From contig CAIQCE010000170.1 in the NCBI GenBank assembly GCA_903870185.1, positions 1 through 11,586 of the forward strand: a stretch of DNA of 11,586 nt, written 5' to 3'. This document shows, piece by piece, positions 1 through 5,805 of the stretch. The notes under the pieces are model-generated. The model was not told the DNA's origin and did no database searches. It saw nothing but the letters and a program-made list of their open reading frames with translations. The stretch comes from an uncultured Gammaproteobacteria bacterium (lineage in GTDB: Bacteria > Pseudomonadota > Gammaproteobacteria > Coxiellales > Coxiellaceae). The first letter of the stretch is position 1, and every line of letters starts with the position of its first letter. The position numbers and the translations under genes were made by a program.

Positions 1-1054
1 CATCATCAAAACCAAACCAATTTTCCCTGAAGAAAATATGCCCACTCATTTCACCGGCAAGAGGAGCGCCAGTTTCAAACATCTTGGCTTTTAAAATGGA
101 GTGACCCGTTTTCCACATTAAAGGTTTTCCACCATACTGGCGAATGACTTCAGCCAAATTGTGCGAACATTTCACATCAAAAATAATTTGAGCGCCTGGC
201 TGACGAGACAATAAATCTCGAGCAAAAAGCATCATTTGCCTATCTGGCCAAATAATTTCGCCACGATTAGTCACTAATCCCAAACGATCCCCATCTCCAT
301 CGAAGGCTAACCCACAATCGGCTTTAGTTTCTTTCACTTTGGCAATCAAAGCTTCTAAATTTTTAGGAACAGTAGGATCGGGGTGATGATTAGGAAATCG
401 ACCATCCACCTCACAAAATAGTGGCTCTACTTCACAACCTAGACTTTCAAAAAGTGAAGGTACTGTCTCACTTGCGACGCCATTTCCACAATCGACAACA
501 ATACGCATCGGTTTTGCTAATTGAATTCGATCTTGAATGCATTGCAAATAAGCAGGAATTACATCCTCATAACTGAGCTGTCCCTGACCTTGATGAAAAT
601 TTCGATCTTGAATTCTTTGATACAGTTCTTGAATCGCATTCGCGGTAAGCGTGCTGCCATTCAGCACTATTTTGATACCGTTATACTCGGAAGGATTATG
701 ACTGCCTGTTAAGACTACACCGGATCGAGATGACAAATGGTTAGTTGCAAAATACAAAACAGGAGAAGGCACTTGGCCAATAAAAATCACATTGAGTCCA
801 CTGTCTAAAATTCCTTTGCATAAAGCATTGACGAGCTCAGGGCCTGAAAGTCTTCCATCGCGCCCCACTATTACCGATTTTTGTGATAAATCTTTAGCAG
901 CACTCCCGATCGCCAATCCCACTGCATAAACGGTGTCTGCATTTAACTCGGGGCCGACGATGCCACGAATATCGTAAGCCCTGAAAATCCCTTGAGATAA
1001 ATCATTTGGAATTTGATACTGTTTTGATAAATCAATGCTTCCCTGAATGTCCAA
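1..1054 (-). CDS. algC: Phosphomannomutase/phosphoglucomutase, 5' part (partial)
   Basis: Interconverts hexose-1-phosphate and hexose-6-phosphate for cell-surface polysaccharides; cytoplasmic alpha-D-phosphohexomutase family. About 351 residues are visible and the C-terminus lies beyond the left edge (the family is about 460 residues). Visible motifs: AYDIRG near residue 26, the phosphoserine loop TGSHNP with Ser118, the Mg loop DGDGDR at 252-257, and the sugar-binding GEMSGH at 334-339. There is no stop or frameshift. The frame opens right after a TAG at 1061-1063. I chose TTG at 1052-1054 because GGAG lies 8 nt upstream of it; GTG at 1058-1060 is only 3 nt from the same GGAG. The start lies inside the 3' end of dut, so the two genes are overlapped and probably translationally coupled. 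The dut-algC order is familiar from Pseudomonas. Whether it acts more on mannose or glucose phosphates cannot be read from sequence. Confidence 0.93.
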   Translation of the reverse strand, partial: MDIQGSIDLSKQYQIPNDLSQGIFRAYDIRGIVGPELNADTVYAVGLAIGSAAKDLSQKSVIVGRDGRLSGPELVNALCKGILDSGLNVIFIGQVPSPVLYFATNHLSSRSGVVLTGSHNPSEYNGIKIVLNGSTLTANAIQELYQRIQDRNFHQGQGQLSYEDVIPAYLQCIQDRIQLAKPMRIVVDCGNGVASETVPSLFESLGCEVEPLFCEVDGRFPNHHPDPTVPKNLEALIAKVKETKADCGLAFDGDGDRLGLVTNRGEIIWPDRQMMLFARDLLSRQPGAQIIFDVKCSHNLAEVIRQYGGKPLMWKTGHSILKAKMFETGAPLAGEMSGHIFFRENWFGFDD

Positions 1055-1490
1055 AGCCACCTACTCCTCTTTCTGTTTCTGTGAATTCTTCTACGATTTT
1101 TAATTCAGCTCTCACTATCGGCAAAATCACCAATTGTGCAATTCGCTCACCGGGTTGAATGGTATAAGCACTATTCCCCCGATTCCAACATGATATCATC
1201 AAAGGTCCTTGGTAATCGGCATCGATTAAACCTACCAAATTACCCAATACCAATCCATGTTTATGCCCCAGCCCTGAGCGAGGCAAAATCACTGCCGCCG
1301 TGTGAGGATCACCTAAATGCATGGCAATCCCGGTGGGAATTAAATGTGTTTCACCTGGCTTGATTTCTAGGGGCTGGTCGATACAGGCTCGAAGATCTAA
1401 CCCTGCTGAATCCTGAGTGGCATACTCTGGCAATGGAAATTCTGTTCCAATTCGATGGTCCAAGATCTTTATTTGTACATTGTGCGGCAT
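1032..1490 (-). CDS. dut: dUTP diphosphatase (dUTPase)
   Basis: Trimeric dUTPase, hydrolysing dUTP to dUMP and PPi; it keeps uracil out of DNA and feeds dTMP synthesis. All five family motifs are present in 152 residues: AGLDLRA (29-35), PRSGLGHKHG (70-79), GLIDADYQG with the catalytic Asp90 (87-95), PGERIAQLV (113-121) and the C-terminal Gly-rich lid GVGGFGHSG (142-150). The length matches E. coli Dut (151). The frame can be extended upstream to an ATG at 1511, but I place the start at the ATG ending at 1490. It aligns with the family N-terminus and has AAGGA 8 nt upstream; the extension would add seven unrelated residues. Its end overlaps the algC start. In many gammaproteobacteria coaBC stands directly upstream of dut; here that position is empty. 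Confidence 0.97.
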   Translation of the reverse strand: MPHNVQIKILDHRIGTEFPLPEYATQDSAGLDLRACIDQPLEIKPGETHLIPTGIAMHLGDPHTAAVILPRSGLGHKHGLVLGNLVGLIDADYQGPLMISCWNRGNSAYTIQPGERIAQLVILPIVRAELKIVEEFTETERGVGGFGHSGKH

Positions 1491-1524
1491 CGGTAATTCC
1501 TTTAAATACAAAAGCCATAGATTG

Positions 1525-1585
1525 AGGGGACGTTAGTAAGTTGTCAAGTTATGGAGAGTAAGTTAACAACTTACTAACGTCCCCT
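1525..1585. repeat. Palindromic element, 20-bp perfect inverted repeat
   Basis: Arms at 1525-1544 and 1566-1585 are perfect reverse complements of 20 bp, separated by 21 nt. The octamer AGTAAGTT occurs in the left arm (1535-1542) and again in the loop (1557-1564). The right part can therefore fold instead as an 8-bp hairpin with a 3-nt loop (1557-1575). AGATT flanks both sides, one base outside each arm (1519-1523 and 1587-1591), which could be a target duplication or chance. There is no T-tract after the arms, so it is a poor intrinsic terminator. It looks like a dispersed REP/MITE-type palindrome in the dut-radC divergent gap. Its copy number elsewhere in the genome is unknown. Confidence 0.75.
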
Positions 1586-1649
1586 AAGATTTTACGAGTT
1601 ATGAAGCTCTTAATCCAATGCTAATCTTAAAAAAAGCATGAGGTGATTG

Positions 1650-2324
1650 ATGAGTATTCGTGACTGGCCGATTCAAGAGCGGCCGCGAGAAAAACTGCTT
1701 AAGCAAGGAGCTCATTCGCTTTCAGATGCAGAGTTACTGGCAATCCTATTGGGAGGTGGGGTTCTCGGTAAAAATGCCCTCACTTTAGCACGAGAAATGC
1801 TGCAAAAACATCAAAGCCTTCGTGCCTTATTTTCAGCAAGTTTCAATCAGTTCAAAGAGCAGCCTGGGCTAGGTCTTGCCAAATATGCCCAGCTCCAAGC
1901 CGCCCTGGAGGTTGGGAAGCGCCATTTCAATGAGTCCTTAGATCGTAAAAATATTCTAAAATCCAGTGAAGATACGGAGCGGTTTTTAATTTCCCAGCTT
2001 CGAGAACACCCCCAAGAGGTGTTTGCCTGCTTATTTTTGGATAATGCCTACCGAATCATTCAATTTGAAAAACTCTTCACTGGCACCATTAATTTTACGA
2101 GTGTTTATCCCCGAGAGATTGTGAGACGGGCCCTTCACCATAATGCGGCGGCTGTTATTTTCGCCCATAATCACCCCTCAGGCATCTCAGAACCTAGCAA
2201 GGCGGACCAGAGAATGACAGAATGCCTGATCAGCGCTTTAAATCTGATCGATGTGAAGGTATTAGACCATATTGTGATTGGGGATAGGGAGGCTTCTTCA
2301 TTTTCAAAGCTTGGTCTACTTTAG
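1650..2324 (+). CDS. radC: RadC family JAB/MPN-domain protein
   Basis: RadC (UPF0758) protein of 224 residues, close to E. coli RadC (222). The N-terminal part carries a helix-hairpin-helix-like segment (about residues 70-88, around PGLGLAKYAQ). The C-terminal JAMM metalloprotease-like fold has YPREI (153-157) and the metal motif H173-N-H175 with Asp186, giving H-x-H-x10-D. The signature HNHPSG is intact. The biochemical role is unsettled; the original link to DNA repair has been questioned. Start: ATG at 1650 with GAGGTGA just upstream; the TTG at 1647 would add one residue. The stop TAG (2322-2324) is built partly from the direct repeat bordering the inserted element that follows. It precedes rpmB-rpmG, as in E. 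coli, but rpmB has its own promoter. Confidence 0.95.
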   Translation: MSIRDWPIQERPREKLLKQGAHSLSDAELLAILLGGGVLGKNALTLAREMLQKHQSLRALFSASFNQFKEQPGLGLAKYAQLQAALEVGKRHFNESLDRKNILKSSEDTERFLISQLREHPQEVFACLFLDNAYRIIQFEKLFTGTINFTSVYPREIVRRALHHNAAAVIFAHNHPSGISEPSKADQRMTECLISALNLIDVKVLDHIVIGDREASSFSKLGLL

Positions 2325-2466
2325 GACACCTCTCGAAATTGCTCTTTTGCCTTAATACATTGTTGTGGTCTTTTCTCAAATCCTCATTTATAACGTACAT
2401 AAATTCCGGCTTTCGAAAAGCCCACGCCGCGTCTTAAGGCAAAATATCTAATTTCTAGAGGCATCC
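2324..2466. mobile_element. MITE-like element with long imperfect terminal inverted repeats
   Basis: Left arm 2324-2358 and right arm 2431-2466 are imperfect reverse complements. The outer 17 bases match at 14, followed by a 4-versus-5-base mismatch patch, then 13 of 14 matches. The ends read GGACACC on the left and GGATGCC on the opposite strand at the right. TTTA lies immediately outside both ends (2320-2323 and 2467-2470); counting the ambiguous border bases the shared string is CTTTAG. Inside is a hairpin (2408-2422, six-base arms GGCTTT/AAAGCC) and no plausible ORF. Length, inverted ends and target-like repeat fit a non-autonomous DNA transposon. The short T/A-rich duplication is reminiscent of IS5-group elements, but no transposase is visible, so the family is a guess. 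Confidence 0.68.
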
Positions 2467-2478
2467 TTTAGATGATAC

Positions 2479-2508
2479 TTGACCAGAGCTTGGGATATTT
2501 GGTATAAA
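2479..2508 (+). promoter_or_regulatory. Sigma-70 extended -10 promoter for rpmB-rpmG
   Basis: TTGACC (2479-2484) stands 18 nt before TATAAA (2503-2508), and TGG immediately precedes the -10 hexamer, making an extended -10. Each hexamer matches consensus at five of six positions. The start of transcription would be near 2515, giving a leader of roughly 38 nt before rpmB. The -35 lies only 12 nt from the border of the upstream inserted element. Confidence 0.7.
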
Positions 2509-2552
2509 GATCGACTTTAATAAATATACACTTGATAACAGAGGGTTAGAAA

Positions 2553-2783
2553 ATGGCGAGAGTATGCCAAGTAACCGGCAAAAGACCGATGTCTGGAAAC
2601 AATGTTTCCCATGCCAACAACAGAACTAGACGCCGATTTATACCAAATCTGCACAAATGTCGCTATTGGGTTCCAAGTCTGAAGAAATTTGTAACTTTGA
2701 GGGTTTCCTGCAAGGGTATCAAAACCATTGATAAATTGGGAATCGAAGCGGTTTTAGAAAGAATTAAGGCTAAGGGTGAATAG
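2553..2783 (+). CDS. rpmB: 50S ribosomal protein L28
   Basis: bL28, a structural protein of the large ribosomal subunit. The 76 residues align end to end with E. coli L28 (78): VCQVTGKRP near the N-terminus, RRRFIPNLH (26-34), VTLRVS and the C-terminal GIEAVLERIKAKG. It has a single Cys in the N-terminal motif rather than the CxxC pair of zinc-binding L28 forms. GAGGG lies 8 nt upstream of the ATG. The stop is followed after 2 nt by rpmG, the usual pairing, and both appear to be driven by the extended -10 promoter at 2479-2508. Confidence 0.97.
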   Translation: MARVCQVTGKRPMSGNNVSHANNRTRRRFIPNLHKCRYWVPSLKKFVTLRVSCKGIKTIDKLGIEAVLERIKAKGE

Positions 2784-2785
2784 TC

Positions 2786-2995
2786 ATGGCAGCAAGCGCA
2801 CGCGATAAGATCAAATTAGTGTCTACCGGTACCAACCAAAAAGGTAAGAAGACTGGGACTTTCTACACCACTATGAAAAATAAGCGCAATAGCACTGAAA
2901 AGCTTAAATTCAAAAAATACGACCCCAGAGCCTGGAATGAAGCGACTGGAAAGTGTGGCATGCATGTAGAATTCAAAGAAGATAAAATTAAGTAG
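2786..2995 (+). CDS. rpmG: 50S ribosomal protein L33, extended form
   Basis: bL33, large-subunit protein near the tRNA exit site. Conserved parts are RDKIKLVST, TFYTTMKNKR (25-34), TEKLKFKKYDP (37-47) and the terminal FKEDKIK. At 69 residues it is longer than E. coli L33 (55). Compared with that protein, about six extra residues lie after LVST (around NQKGKK, 17-22) and about eight between YDP and HVEF (around AWNEATGK, 49-56). It lacks the zinc-binding CxxC pairs of some L33 proteins; the only Cys is at 57. It is coupled to rpmB: AAGGG in the end of rpmB serves as ribosome binding site and only 2 nt separate the genes. A hairpin terminator follows. Confidence 0.95.
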   Translation: MAASARDKIKLVSTGTNQKGKKTGTFYTTMKNKRNSTEKLKFKKYDPRAWNEATGKCGMHVEFKEDKIK

Positions 2996-3012
2996 ATTTT
3001 ATCCAGTCTTTA

Positions 3013-3039
3013 AAAAAACCCGCTTTTAGCGGGTTTTTT
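3013..3039. terminator. Bidirectional intrinsic terminator
   Basis: The stem CCCGCT (3019-3024) pairs with AGCGGG (3028-3033) around a TTT loop, extended by six A:T pairs on each side. It is followed by T6 on the plus strand and, read the other way, by T7. It lies between convergent rpmG (plus, ends 2995) and the ferredoxin gene (minus, ends 3088), so it can stop transcription from both sides. Confidence 0.93.
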
Positions 3040-3087
3040 ATTTGTTGGCCCGCGCTGCGCTTGGGACCAACCTACATAAGGATCCAC

Positions 3088-3336
3088 CTACAATTTCGTC
3101 AACTGATGAAACTTCAGCAATAATTCTTCGGGTGTTTCCACATAATCGGGATTCAAAGGGATGCAATCGACGGGACAAACGACTCGGCATTGTGGTTCCC
3201 CAAAATGGCCGACACATTCGGTGCACTTATTAGGATCGATCTCATAAATTTCAGCCCCTTGATAAATCGCATCGTTAGGGCACTCAGGCTCACAGACATC
3301 GCAGTTGATGCATTCATCAGTGATCATAAGGGCCAT
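3088..3336 (-). CDS. yfhL: YfhL/Alvin-type 2[4Fe-4S] ferredoxin
   Basis: Small cytoplasmic electron carrier. The 82 residues have the length and N-terminus (ALMITDECINCDVCEPECP) of Allochromatium vinosum ferredoxin and E. coli YfhL. Two cluster sets are visible: Cys9-12-15-19, and Cys38-41-50-54 with the eight-residue insertion between Cys41 and Cys50 that marks the Alvin family, plus the extra Cys58 in CPVDC. In E. coli YfhL has been linked to tRNA uridine hydroxylation with TrhP; whether that applies here is inference. It is the last gene of the pcnB-folK-coaD group. Its AGAGG ribosome binding site lies in the end of coaD, with 4 nt between the genes. Confidence 0.93.
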   Translation of the reverse strand: MALMITDECINCDVCEPECPNDAIYQGAEIYEIDPNKCTECVGHFGEPQCRVVCPVDCIPLNPDYVETPEELLLKFHQLTKL

Positions 3337-3340
3337 TTAC

Positions 3341-3829
3341 TTAAGACCTCTTAGGCTTTGAGTGATAAAGCTGTTTGATCACACACTCTGGGACAAAGGG
3401 TGAAACATCCCCGCCCAAACGCATAATCTCTCTCACCATCGTGGCTGAAACATAAGCAACACTCTCGCTAGCGGGTAAGAAAATCGTCTCAATCTCAGGC
3501 GCCATCGCCCGATTCATGCCAGCCAACTGGAACTCATAATCAAAATCAGAAACAGCCCTCACCCCACGCAGTATACACTCTGCCCCTTGTTCACGAGCAA
3601 AATCTACCAGCAATTGATCGAAGCTTATCGCCTTAACATTTGGCCAGGGCTTGATTACTTCAACAATCATAGCCAGACGTTCACTCAAGGAAAAATGAGG
3701 TACCTTATTGGCGCTCGCTGCAACCGCCACAATGACTCGGTCAAAGAGCTTGGAGGCTCGCTTAATTAAATCCACATGACCCGTTGTAATCGGATCAAAG
3801 GTTCCCGGATAGACCGCGGAGAGTTTCAT
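3341..3829 (-). CDS. coaD: Phosphopantetheine adenylyltransferase
   Basis: Transfers AMP from ATP to 4'-phosphopantetheine, giving dephospho-CoA, the penultimate step of CoA synthesis. It is 162 residues against 159 in E. coli. Visible are the nucleotidyltransferase motif YPGTFDPITTGH with His18, RGVRAVSDFDYE (89-99) for substrate binding, and VSATMVRE (127-134), the usual ISSTxVRE. The ATG follows the folK TGA by a single base, with AAGGGG just upstream, so the two genes are translationally coupled. E. coli coaD sits by rpmG and mutM; here the gene is close to rpmG but mutM is not between them. Confidence 0.97.
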   Translation of the reverse strand: MKLSAVYPGTFDPITTGHVDLIKRASKLFDRVIVAVAASANKVPHFSLSERLAMIVEVIKPWPNVKAISFDQLLVDFAREQGAECILRGVRAVSDFDYEFQLAGMNRAMAPEIETIFLPASESVAYVSATMVREIMRLGGDVSPFVPECVIKQLYHSKPKRS

Positions 3830-3830
3830 C

Positions 3831-4319
3831 TCAACCCCTTATAATTTCGATATCTGAACTCGGCAAGCTAACTGCCAGATTAGACAATGACCGGCCATCA
3901 GGCAAATACCCATCAGGCGCGATTTCCAACAAAGGATAAACTACAAAGTCTCTCTCCGCCAACTTAGGATGAGGAATTTCAAGCTCTGGATGAAAAAACC
4001 TTTCGACCCCATATAACAAAATATCCAGATCCAAGGTCCTGGGCCCGTAACGCTCGGTTGTTCGATCGCGTCCTTGCTGATTTTCAATCGTGAGCAAGCA
4101 CTCTAATAACTCCAGGGGGGAAAGCACAGTTGATAACTCGGCCACTGCGTTAATAAATTTTGGTTGAGTTTGAATAGGTCCCCAAGGCTGAGTTTGATAA
4201 AGACTGGAAACCTGCACAACCTCAATTTCTTCAATTTTTGCTAAGGCTGAAATAGCCTTTTTGATCTGAACAATAGGGTTATCTAAATTGCTTCCAAGAC
4301 CAATATAAGCGGCTGGCAT
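3831..4319 (-). CDS. folK: 6-hydroxymethyl-7,8-dihydropterin pyrophosphokinase (HPPK)
   Basis: Transfers pyrophosphate from ATP to hydroxymethyl-dihydropterin, preparing the pterin for joining to p-aminobenzoate in folate synthesis. At 162 residues it is the usual size. It shows the N-terminal IGLGSNL (6-12) and the HPPK signature YGPRTLDLDILLYG (91-104) with the Mg-binding Asp97 and Asp99. Ribosome binding site AGAGGT lies just upstream of the ATG, and the pcnB stop is 3 nt away. The pcnB-folK order is widespread in gammaproteobacteria. Confidence 0.97.
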   Translation of the reverse strand: MPAAYIGLGSNLDNPIVQIKKAISALAKIEEIEVVQVSSLYQTQPWGPIQTQPKFINAVAELSTVLSPLELLECLLTIENQQGRDRTTERYGPRTLDLDILLYGVERFFHPELEIPHPKLAERDFVVYPLLEIAPDGYLPDGRSLSNLAVSLPSSDIEIIRG

Positions 4320-4322
4320 AAG

Positions 4323-5645
4323 CTACCTCTTTGTTGTCTTAGCCAAAACTTCAAGCATCTGGGTTCGCTCTTCATCATCTGATTTTTGAAAAGACTGCCA
4401 CCATTCGACTAATTCTTGGTGAGGCTCACCGACTTCTACTCGCAACATCATAAAATCAATTGCGGCTCGGTAATATCGATGATGCAAAGTTCTATAAACC
4501 CGCCGACCACGACGCCGCTTTAGATGATACTGCAACATCCAAATATCAGACATCATCGACACAAGCCTCTTAGGAATACTCAAACTCTTACACTGTGTTT
4601 TCAACACATGTCCCATCACGTGGTGCAAGACTTGATAGAGCTTTCGATTTTTATCGGGATGAGTTTTTATACCCTCTTGAACAGCAGGCCATAAGATCAC
4701 TGAAAGTAAAAATCCGGGATTTAAAGAAAGCTGATTAGCAAATCGATAATCGGTAGCTTTCATGGCCTCTTCAATTAAGGCTTGATAATGCTGAGATTCT
4801 GGTCCTTGCAATATCGCTTCAGATTGTGGAAATAAAGTCTGTATAAATCCATAATGTTTCAAAGCATGGTAAGTCGAAGCCGCACTGCCTGCAAAAAATA
4901 ATTTCAACACTTCATCAAATAATCGGGAAGGAGCAACATCCTTTAACAACCCCATTAAGGGCTGAAATAAAACTTCAATATCTGGATGAATTTTAAAATC
5001 CAATTTAGCTGCCAAACGAACGGCTCTTAAAATCCTAACTGGATCTTCATGGAATCGCTGCTCAGGATCTCCGATCATACGAATGATTTTTGCACGAACA
5101 TCCTGGATGCCATTGACATAATCTACTAATGAAAAATCGGCGATGCTGTAATAAAGTGCATTGACTGTAAAGTCACGTCTCCAAACATCTTCTTCTAACG
5201 TACCATAAAGATTATCATCTTGGATCAGCTGGGGTTTTTCGATCTCTTCTTCCTGAGGCTCACTAGCACTAGCATTAGTATTGCCACTACCTCTAAAAGT
5301 TGAAACCTCGATGATCTCATCTCGATAAAAAACATGAACTAACTTGAATCGACGACCGATCAATCGACTGTTGGAAAATAACGCTCTAATCTGCTCCGGT
5401 TTTGCATTAGTCGCGATATCAAAGTCTTTGGGTTTTCGTCCCACCAATAAATCACGAACACTACCACCCACTAAATAAGCTTGATAATTCGCTTTGTGGA
5501 GTCGATAAAGTACATTCAGTGCATTGGTACTGATATCTTTACGAGAAACTTTATGTTGAGAGCGCTCAATCAAATGAGCATTTACTGGAGTATCTGAACT
5601 AAATATTCTGGTTAAGCGCTTCCATATTGGCAAAGAACTGGGCAA
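4323..5645 (-). CDS. pcnB: Poly(A) polymerase I
   Basis: Adds poly(A) to RNA 3' ends and so speeds RNA decay; class II nucleotidyltransferase related to CCA-adding enzymes. In 440 residues: LVGGSVRDLLVG (58-69), DFDIATNA (74-81) with the metal-binding Asp74 and Asp76, RRDFTVNALYYS (156-167), EDPVRILRAVRLAAKL, and a basic RRRGRR stretch in the C-terminal RNA-binding part. An acidic low-complexity insert (around residues 120-139, SASEPQEEEIEKP) precedes the LIQDDNLYGT segment. The C-terminal basic tail is much shorter than in E. coli. No in-frame ATG exists near the N-terminus. The start is TTG at 5643-5645 with GAGG 8 nt upstream, and an in-frame TAA lies seven codons before it. E. coli pcnB also uses a rare start codon (AUU), thought to keep expression low. 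Confidence 0.95.
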   Translation of the reverse strand: MPSSLPIWKRLTRIFSSDTPVNAHLIERSQHKVSRKDISTNALNVLYRLHKANYQAYLVGGSVRDLLVGRKPKDFDIATNAKPEQIRALFSNSRLIGRRFKLVHVFYRDEIIEVSTFRGSGNTNASASEPQEEEIEKPQLIQDDNLYGTLEEDVWRRDFTVNALYYSIADFSLVDYVNGIQDVRAKIIRMIGDPEQRFHEDPVRILRAVRLAAKLDFKIHPDIEVLFQPLMGLLKDVAPSRLFDEVLKLFFAGSAASTYHALKHYGFIQTLFPQSEAILQGPESQHYQALIEEAMKATDYRFANQLSLNPGFLLSVILWPAVQEGIKTHPDKNRKLYQVLHHVMGHVLKTQCKSLSIPKRLVSMMSDIWMLQYHLKRRRGRRVYRTLHHRYYRAAIDFMMLRVEVGEPHQELVEWWQSFQKSDDEERTQMLEVLAKTTKR

Positions 5646-5718
5646 ACAATCATCCTCATTGAGTTAATTAGCCTATTTCCGTCTTGGGGCCTGTCCCTAA
5701 TCCCGATAGGTTTATCAT

Positions 5719-5765
5719 CGCTGAAGCATTATACCCACTTTAGAGCAGAAGTTCATGCTTCAGCG
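5719..5765 (-). promoter_or_regulatory. Probable pcnB promoter within an 11-bp inverted repeat
   Basis: A perfect TATAAT lies on the minus strand at 5733-5728, about 82 nt before the pcnB TTG start. With 17-nt spacing the -35 is ATGAAC, a weak match. CGCTGAAGCAT (5719-5729) and its exact reverse complement (5755-5765) flank this promoter, one arm over the -10/start point and the other just upstream of the -35. The arrangement would suit a regulator binding both arms, or is chance; no regulator is indicated. Confidence 0.5.
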
Positions 5766-5781
5766 CCAATATTTAAGGACA

Positions 5782-5805
5782 ACCTTAGACTTACCCATCT
5801 AAGGT
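5782..5805. repeat. 8-bp perfect hairpin
   Basis: ACCTTAGA (5782-5789) and TCTAAGGT (5798-5805) form a perfect stem with an 8-nt loop. On the minus strand the loop contains the TAA that ends the last readable frame of the decayed coding remnant upstream. There is no clear T-tract, so it may be the relic of that gene's terminator. Confidence 0.45.

Noticed and set aside
1542..1547. Perfect TTGACA (minus strand) as the dut -35
   Set aside because: No acceptable -10 lies 16-19 nt downstream; the hexamer is part of the palindrome.
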